NCBI GenBank assembly: GCA_031976225.1
Contig: DALYLQ010000077.1
Span: 1 to 11,626 of the forward strand
Source: UBA10646 sp003456175
GTDB taxonomy: Bacteria > Bacteroidota > Bacteroidia > Chitinophagales > Chitinophagaceae
Length of the DNA: 11,626 nucleotides
Direction: 5' to 3'
Part shown: piece after piece, positions 7,032 to 11,626 of the stretch
Position numbering within the stretch: the stretch's first letter is position 1
How the letters are laid out: each line of letters starts with the position of its first letter
Made by a program: the position numbers and the translations under genes
The notes under the pieces: generated by a model
The model's database searches: none
Told to the model about the DNA's origin: nothing
What the model saw: the letters and a program-made list of their open reading frames with translations, nothing else

Positions 7032-7544
7032 TTATGGTTCAATAAAAGTACCTGATGCATCGGTGGTTACAGGCGTTGCTGAACCTTCTTGCTGAACGGT
7101 AGTGTTCGGAATGATAACTTTAATTTTTCCACTAGTTACTTGAACATCGGCTGTTGTGGTTGAATTTGTTGAGTAATAAGATTTATTTAGTGTCCGGTCT
7201 TGCATTGAAAACATCATTTCATCTGCAGCAAGTAAAGTTGGGTCTGCTTTGAACACAATTTTATAACGAGCACTTGCAGTTGGCGCCGTTTTAAAGATTA
7301 GGGTAAATCCATTAAACGTTTTAGTTGAGTTAGAATTGTTGGATAACTCTGCACTTGAATACATTCTATCTAAGGCTAGATATTGTACAAAAACGCCAGC
7401 ATTCTGTTTAATAGCAAACGCCTGTGTGTAGGTAGTAGTACCAAGTTTCCAACTTGCGGTTGTTGATGTGTCAGGTGTGTCACTTTCTCTTGTACAGGCT
7501 GTCATTGAAAGTACTACTGATAGTAAGATGAAGAGCTTTTTCAT
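7032..7544 (-). CDS. Small exported lipoprotein encoded between kinase and regulator genes
   Basis: The protein has 170 residues and begins with a lipoprotein signal (MKKLFILLSVVLSMTAC) whose lipobox L-S-M-T-A-C puts the lipidated cysteine at C17. The mature part starts TRESDTPDTS, a flexible acidic/threonine-rich linker. A compact strand-rich domain follows (SWKLGTTTYTQAFAIKQ, FNGFTLIFKTAPTASARYKIVF, ADVQVTSGKIKVIIPN), probably a small beta fold; I do not recognise the family. A start at 7619 is in frame, but ATG 7544 gives a perfect signal peptide. It lies 98 bases after the TPR kinase gene and 26 before the regulator gene, so it is probably cotranscribed with the regulator. An accessory sensing role for the kinase is an inference from gene order. 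Confidence 0.85.
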   Translation of the reverse strand: MKKLFILLSVVLSMTACTRESDTPDTSTTASWKLGTTTYTQAFAIKQNAGVFVQYLALDRMYSSAELSNNSNSTKTFNGFTLIFKTAPTASARYKIVFKADPTLLAADEMMFSMQDRTLNKSYYSTNSTTTADVQVTSGKIKVIIPNTTVQQEGSATPVTTDASGTFIEP

Positions 7545-7577
7545 TTTGTAAAGTTTTGGTTTTGTGAATGATGAGTT

Positions 7578-7589
7578 GTTAACGTTAAC
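7578..7589. promoter_or_regulatory. 12-bp perfect palindrome GTTAACGTTAAC upstream of the lipoprotein gene
   Basis: The palindrome is 33 bases upstream of the lipoprotein ATG, in the 98-base gap after the kinase gene. Symmetry of this length suits an operator for a dimeric regulator such as the NarL-type protein encoded downstream. No good Bacteroidota promoter boxes were found next to it. Confidence 0.4.
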
Positions 7590-7642
7590 TATACAAAAGT
7601 GAAAACTATCTATCCTCACAGCAATAACGCATTTGTAGTATT

Positions 7643-9709
7643 TTAAGCAATAGGTACATTGATTTTTACCAGTGTGCCAGTAGGTTTATTCTGTGCATAC
7701 GTAATGGTACCTTTTAAGTAGGCAATACGCACCATAATATTTTTTAAGCCAAGGCCACTCTCCTGATTAGCATTTTTAAAATCAAATCCTACACCATTAT
7801 CGGCAACTAGTACAATAATTTCTTTGCTTGTTCTTTCTAACGATAATTCAAGTGTATTGGCTTTGGCATGTTTGATAACATTATTAATAAGTTCTTGTAT
7901 CACTCTGTAAAGGATAACTTCTTCATTAAACTCTAGTTGCTCTTTAAAGCCTTTGGTTTCAAAATGAATCTTAAGCGTGCTTTCATCAATTTTTTCTATA
8001 AAACTTCTAATGTCACTAGCTATACCACTTTTTAGTAGAAAGTTAGGCATCATTTTATGGCTAATTACACGAACTTCTTTACAGCTTTCATCAACAAGTG
8101 CCATGGTTTTTTCTGCTAAAAATTTATCTTCAGTTTTATTGATTTCAATTCTGTCTAGTAAGCCATTTAGATTCATTTTTACGGCACTAAACAATTGTCC
8201 AACACCATCATGTAAATCAGCTGCAATTCTTTTACGTTCCGCTTCTTCTGCTTCAATAACTGCCTGTGTTAATTTTTGTCGGTGTGCAGTTTGTTCTTTT
8301 GCAAGTACAGCTTGCTGCTCTAATTGTTTTTTTCTGTAAAAGCCATAGCCTACAAGTAGAGAAAGGAGTGCAATCAATCCAATGATACCAATTGTAGCAT
8401 TTTTTTGTTTAATAGCGGCTTGCTTTTCTTGTAGTGCTAGTTGTTGTTGTAGCGATTCCTTATTTAGGTTGTTTATTTTTTCTTGCTTTTTCGATGCATC
8501 AAGTTGTGTCCGTAGAATTGTTTCGCTTTGGGCAATGAGTTGTAAGCTGTCTTCTACCATCTTTAATCTTGCACCAGAAAGTGCCAACTTTTGTTGTGCA
8601 AGCAGGTACTGATTTTTACTAATTGCTAGTTGTTGCGCAACAATTTGAAGAGACTTGATTGAATCTGTTTTTGATAAGATCAGAATCTTATTTTCTTTCT
8701 GCTGCGTTTCGTATTTCGTTTGATAGAAAATGATTGATTTTTTTTGTGTAGAATCAAATAAAAGTGCGTCTACCACGCGTAGTTTTTCCAAATACTGAAT
8801 GGTATTTGTATAGTCATTTATGTTTTTGTAGTATGATGTGTAGTGGCTATATACTTGTTGTAAGTTCACATAATCGTTGATAGATTTGAAGTACTGCTCG
8901 GGCGATTTCAAAATGTTTAATACTTCAGCGTTCTTTTGTAAAGCAAATACTTCGCCTATATTACTTAAGGCAATGTTTTGCGAGTGTAAGTCGCCTGAAG
9001 CTATTGAAAGTTGATGTGATATTTTATAGTATTCTACAGCTTTGTTATAGTTGGCCTGATAAAAATATATAGCACCAATTAAGTTAGAACTCACAGCTTG
9101 TTCTGTATGCATTTTTAGAACAGCGAAGAGTGAGTCTGCTTTGATGGCATTTATCAAACCATTTTTCAAGTCTCCTTGTGTAATGTAGAGGTTAGCTAGA
9201 TTGTTATAGATAAGTGCTTTAGGTTTTAGAAGTGCATTAGCATCTGCAATAGAAATACCTCTCTTGAAGTACTGTAATGCAAGATTCTTATTATTGGTAT
9301 TGTTGTATAGAAGTCCTAAATTATTATAGATAATAGCAGATGAATAAGCCTCATTAATTGTCTCGAATATGCTAGCTGCTTCTGTATATAGCGTTGTGGC
9401 TTTTGAATAGTCATTTTTGAGTGCATAAATAGAGCCTTGAATATTCAATGCACTGGCCATTAATTTCTTATTCTTAATCTCTACACTTCTGTGATATAAA
9501 TATGTACAAATAGAAATCGTATTGCCAAGGTCAGTTCTAAAGTTGTCGAATATAAAGTCTAAATAATTTCTAATATTTGTTGAATCTTGGTAGTAGCTTT
9601 TGTTAAGCTTAAGGGTATCGGCATTTAGTAATTCTTTTTTACTTTGTTTGGGCTGAGAAAAAGCAATAGTTGTACAGAGAATAATCCAAACTGTAAGCAG
9701 TATCTTCAT
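7643..9709 (-). CDS. TPR-containing sensor histidine kinase (HisKA_3 / HPK7 class)
   Basis: Membrane sensor kinase of 688 residues. A signal peptide (MKILLTVWIILCTTIAFSQ) leads into a periplasmic array of tetratricopeptide repeats (about 85-315; for example SSAIIYNNLGLLYNNTNNKN, PKALIYNNLANLYITQGDLK and AVSSNLIGAIYFYQANYNKA). A glutamine-rich coiled coil (about 330-437) and one transmembrane helix (about 438-457) follow. The kinase part has phospho-acceptor H500 in ERKRIAADLHDGVGQ, the N-box ELINNVIKHAKA (about 606-617), D637-NGVGF and SGLGLKN (about 651-657). Every catalytic box is intact. This TPR/HisKA_3 layout is common in Bacteroidota and usually pairs with a NarL-type regulator, which is found two genes downstream. 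The TPR region probably binds a protein or peptide partner. A promoter candidate lies directly upstream. Confidence 0.94.
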   Translation of the reverse strand: MKILLTVWIILCTTIAFSQPKQSKKELLNADTLKLNKSYYQDSTNIRNYLDFIFDNFRTDLGNTISICTYLYHRSVEIKNKKLMASALNIQGSIYALKNDYSKATTLYTEAASIFETINEAYSSAIIYNNLGLLYNNTNNKNLALQYFKRGISIADANALLKPKALIYNNLANLYITQGDLKNGLINAIKADSLFAVLKMHTEQAVSSNLIGAIYFYQANYNKAVEYYKISHQLSIASGDLHSQNIALSNIGEVFALQKNAEVLNILKSPEQYFKSINDYVNLQQVYSHYTSYYKNINDYTNTIQYLEKLRVVDALLFDSTQKKSIIFYQTKYETQQKENKILILSKTDSIKSLQIVAQQLAISKNQYLLAQQKLALSGARLKMVEDSLQLIAQSETILRTQLDASKKQEKINNLNKESLQQQLALQEKQAAIKQKNATIGIIGLIALLSLLVGYGFYRKKQLEQQAVLAKEQTAHRQKLTQAVIEAEEAERKRIAADLHDGVGQLFSAVKMNLNGLLDRIEINKTEDKFLAEKTMALVDESCKEVRVISHKMMPNFLLKSGIASDIRSFIEKIDESTLKIHFETKGFKEQLEFNEEVILYRVIQELINNVIKHAKANTLELSLERTSKEIIVLVADNGVGFDFKNANQESGLGLKNIMVRIAYLKGTITYAQNKPTGTLVKINVPIA

Positions 9710-9729
9710 AGTTGCATGTTTTGGCGTGT

Positions 9730-9760
9730 ATAATATAGCACTATAATTTGTTAATACAAA
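9730..9760 (-). promoter_or_regulatory. Candidate Bacteroidota promoter for the TPR kinase gene
   Basis: On the minus strand TTTG (9757-9760) is followed by exactly 19 bases and then TATATTAT (9730-9737). These fit the -33 TTTG and approximately the -7 TAnnTTTG boxes, the last two positions of the latter differing. Transcription would begin about 14 bases before the ATG at 9709, giving a very short leader. Confidence 0.4.
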
Positions 9761-9796
9761 TACACAAGCTACTAGTATTCGCTAGTAGCTTGTGTA
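9761..9796 (-). terminator. Terminator hairpin of the 559-residue exported protein gene
   Basis: A perfect 15-bp stem (TACACAAGCTACTAG at 9761-9775, CTAGTAGCTTGTGTA at 9782-9796) encloses a 6-base loop. On the minus strand it is 16 bases past the stop codon of the 559-residue protein and is followed by TTTGTATT, a broken T-tract. The stem length makes termination likely; the imperfect tail makes some read-through possible. Confidence 0.75.
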
Positions 9797-9812
9797 CACG
9801 AGTGTGAGGTTC

Positions 9813-11492
9813 TTATTTCTTAATACTAATGAATACTAACTCACTCTCTTTAGCCTTTTTAGTGAGTTTTCCCCCAAGTAGTACTACTTCGTTATTAGTG
9901 TTATATAGTAGTGTGTTGTTATACTGTACACCCCAATCATCATTCATTAAAGATTGGTATTGTAGCGACTGATTATTCAAGTCGTAGGTAACGATACTAA
10001 GTGCTGTTAACAGTTGTTTAGACGCTTTAGCAATTATAATTCCCGATTTTCTATCCCATTTATTGTATTCGGTAACATCTTGTATCAGCCAATAGCATTT
10101 TTTGAAATCTTTCGTAAAAACAAAATTGCCTTTTGAAAATGTTGTTCCTTTCGCTAATACTTTTTCAAGTTGGCCATCGGTTGCAAATATAGCAGCAATA
10201 ATTGCATCTCCTCTTGCGCCGTTATCGCTTTGCTGACCGCTAAAAATCAATTTTCCGTTGGCAACGTGTAGTTGAACATCCATTATTTGCAAACTCATTT
10301 CAGCCTTAACCTTTTCTTCGTTAACAGGTTGAAATTTTGCTTGTATATCTGCTTCTTTAACAAGTGTTACATAAACTAGTTTGCCATTTTCAATTTTCGC
10401 AATCTGAAAGTTAGGATAGTCGGATGCTTTCGGAACACTAAAATCTTGATAGGTGGTTGCATCCTTACCAGCATCGCCACATAAATACACCGCACCATCT
10501 TGTTCATATACCTGATTAATCTTCCATAGCGAGTGCGGAGCAGTAATTGTAATCTTGTGTTTAATATCAAAAGTAGTTCCGTCAATTCTAATATATTCAT
10601 ACTGATTAGCAGGAGCTAGCTTGGCCGTAGAACGCTTGTAATTAATAGGTAAGCTAACAAATACATAGTCAAATTTGCCTGGTGCCATTTCAATTTCTTT
10701 GGCATACATTAAGCATTGATAGTCGAATGTGAATGCGACATGCTTTGCAATAGAACCACTTTGATCATACTTTCTAAAAATGTAATGTTGCTTTGTTTCA
10801 TCAGGGTTAACACCACTGGTATTGAATAAAATATGTCCGCCGTTCGGGATAGGGTGGTTAAACATAGGAATCCATCTCTGTCCTTTTTCTTCCTTTGCTG
10901 GTACATTATCTATTTTAAAAACAGCTGCATTTTCAAAACACGCATCTGGCCTCCATTTACCAGATTCGCCACCTACTTGAATGCCAATACGTGAGGTTCC
11001 TATCTTAAACCCACTCAAGTTCGCAAATCCAGTTACAATTACGGTGCCCATATAAGCATTATCAATCGGCCCTGTTGGGGTAGCCGCTCCACTTAAAGCA
11101 CCGCCAATACCTCCCGTAAGAATAGCATTGTATTTTTGGCCGTATACTTGTTCGTTGTTGTTGATGGCTTCAAAAGTGTTGCTGTATGTTTTCAAGTCAT
11201 TAGAAACGTAATTGAATTTATCGTCAAACAGTAGCTTATCTACTTTCCATGCCAACCCTTTGAAAGTAGTAGTAGTCATGTTGCCAATAGTCGATTTGTC
11301 AATATCACACGATGCTGTTGCAAATTTTACAAACGTTTTTTGCGAAGCACTATCAATGCCTGCATCAATAATTTTCCAGTTTTTGTGTTTGTTAATGCTT
11401 TCGAGGTCTAAATGCTGTGTACTAACCTGTAGTTGTGCTTTTGTACTTAACGTTGCTACAGCCATTACTGAAACCAAAATGTAATGTTTCAT
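9813..11492 (-). CDS. Exported protein of unknown function, possibly propeller-like
   Basis: Protein of 559 residues that I do not recognise. It begins with a clear signal peptide (MKHYILVSVMAVATLSTKAQ), so it is exported. The mature chain is rich in short strands with repeating hydrophobic/Gly/Asp turns, such as DGAVYLCGDAGKD (about 332-344), ANGKLIFSGQQSDNGARGD (about 411-429), IIAAIFATDGQLEKVL (about 431-446) and NEVVLLGGKLTKK (about 534-546). This spacing suggests a beta-propeller or similar repeat fold, without known catalytic motifs. Five cysteines occur (62, 185, 260, 338, 466). A glycine/alanine stretch (GGIGGALSGAATPTG, 127-141) is unusual. No transmembrane helix beyond the signal and no recognisable C-terminal sorting domain were seen; the end is ELVFISIKK. 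It is separated from the downstream kinase by a strong hairpin, so it is likely its own unit. Confidence 0.8.
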   Translation of the reverse strand: MKHYILVSVMAVATLSTKAQLQVSTQHLDLESINKHKNWKIIDAGIDSASQKTFVKFATASCDIDKSTIGNMTTTTFKGLAWKVDKLLFDDKFNYVSNDLKTYSNTFEAINNNEQVYGQKYNAILTGGIGGALSGAATPTGPIDNAYMGTVIVTGFANLSGFKIGTSRIGIQVGGESGKWRPDACFENAAVFKIDNVPAKEEKGQRWIPMFNHPIPNGGHILFNTSGVNPDETKQHYIFRKYDQSGSIAKHVAFTFDYQCLMYAKEIEMAPGKFDYVFVSLPINYKRSTAKLAPANQYEYIRIDGTTFDIKHKITITAPHSLWKINQVYEQDGAVYLCGDAGKDATTYQDFSVPKASDYPNFQIAKIENGKLVYVTLVKEADIQAKFQPVNEEKVKAEMSLQIMDVQLHVANGKLIFSGQQSDNGARGDAIIAAIFATDGQLEKVLAKGTTFSKGNFVFTKDFKKCYWLIQDVTEYNKWDRKSGIIIAKASKQLLTALSIVTYDLNNQSLQYQSLMNDDWGVQYNNTLLYNTNNEVVLLGGKLTKKAKESELVFISIKK

Positions 11493-11612
11493 GTTTGTAT
11501 GTTTTAGTGCAACAAAGCAACGCTAGCACATCTCCTCAGGCAATACTACATATGCGTTATTCTGGTTCGGCATAACAAGTGTTTGTAGCTAGTATTGGCA
11601 TATTTTGAGGGT
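11493..11612. other. Upstream region of the 559-residue protein gene
   Basis: About 120 non-coding bases. No exact -7/-33 promoter pair, RNA gene or strong hairpin was found. TAGCGTTG on the minus strand (11518-11525) is one base from the -7 consensus but has no -33 partner at the right spacing. Confidence 0.5.
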
Positions 11613-11626
11613 ACCTTACGGTAAAT
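11613..11626 (-). repeat. Dispersed 14-bp motif, copy 4, at the window end
   Basis: Exact reverse complement of the motif (ACCTTACGGTAAAT), ending at the last base of the window. It is 120 bases upstream of the start of the 559-residue protein gene. The flanking base beyond it is unknown. Confidence 0.7.

Noticed and set aside
7977..8612. Two + strand open frames opposite the TPR kinase gene
   Set aside because: Serine/cysteine-rich antisense frames over the coiled-coil and kinase region of a clearly real gene.
1..11626. CRISPR array, tRNA, rRNA, integrase, transposase or toxin-antitoxin genes
   Set aside because: None seen on either strand: no spaced direct repeats, no cloverleaf-like sequence and no such protein among the reading frames.

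Overview
The window looks like a chromosomal segment from a member of the Bacteroidota, possibly of the Chitinophagaceae type. The evidence is the AT-rich composition, the genes without clear Shine-Dalgarno sites, and the gene families. These include a beta-propeller sensor kinase of the LytS class, a TPR sensor kinase with a NarL-type regulator, a Bacteroidota-style YebC, and several exported proteins whose signal peptides end in an A-Q junction. No mobile element, CRISPR array, rRNA or tRNA was seen. The lineage is inferred from these protein types only.

Layout. Bases 1-246 are the 3' end of a 2-oxoacid dehydrogenase E1 gene (+ strand), followed by an intrinsic terminator and a hairpin-rich spacer. 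Bases 516-4300 (+) hold a two-component pair: a 987-residue propeller/Y_Y_Y/LytS-type sensor kinase and a LytTR response regulator. Its terminator (4314-4347) lies inside the 3' coding end of the convergent DCC-family thiol oxidoreductase gene (4292-4696, -). From there to the right end every gene is on the minus strand. In transcription order these are a 559-residue exported protein of unknown function (11492-9813), a TPR sensor histidine kinase (9709-7643), a small lipoprotein (7544-7032), a NarL-type response regulator (7005-6325), a small outer-membrane beta-barrel protein (6227-5676), yebC (5468-4746) and the DCC gene.

How the genes may work together. Two different phosphorelays sit in one neighbourhood. 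The LytS/LytTR pair should carry a periplasmic signal read by the propeller. In the second pair, kinase and regulator are separated by a lipoprotein gene and followed by a beta-barrel gene, which suggests an envelope-sensing module; this is inference from gene order. YebC and DCC are housekeeping-type genes with no obvious link to the signalling genes.

The most unusual feature is a 14-bp near-palindromic sequence, ATTTACCGTAAGGT. It occurs exactly four times, always in intergenic DNA or at a gene edge (253-266, 457-470, 4695-4708, 11613-11626), with a 13/14 copy in the kinase gene (2648-2660). This is far more than chance would give, and I do not recognise it as a known element.
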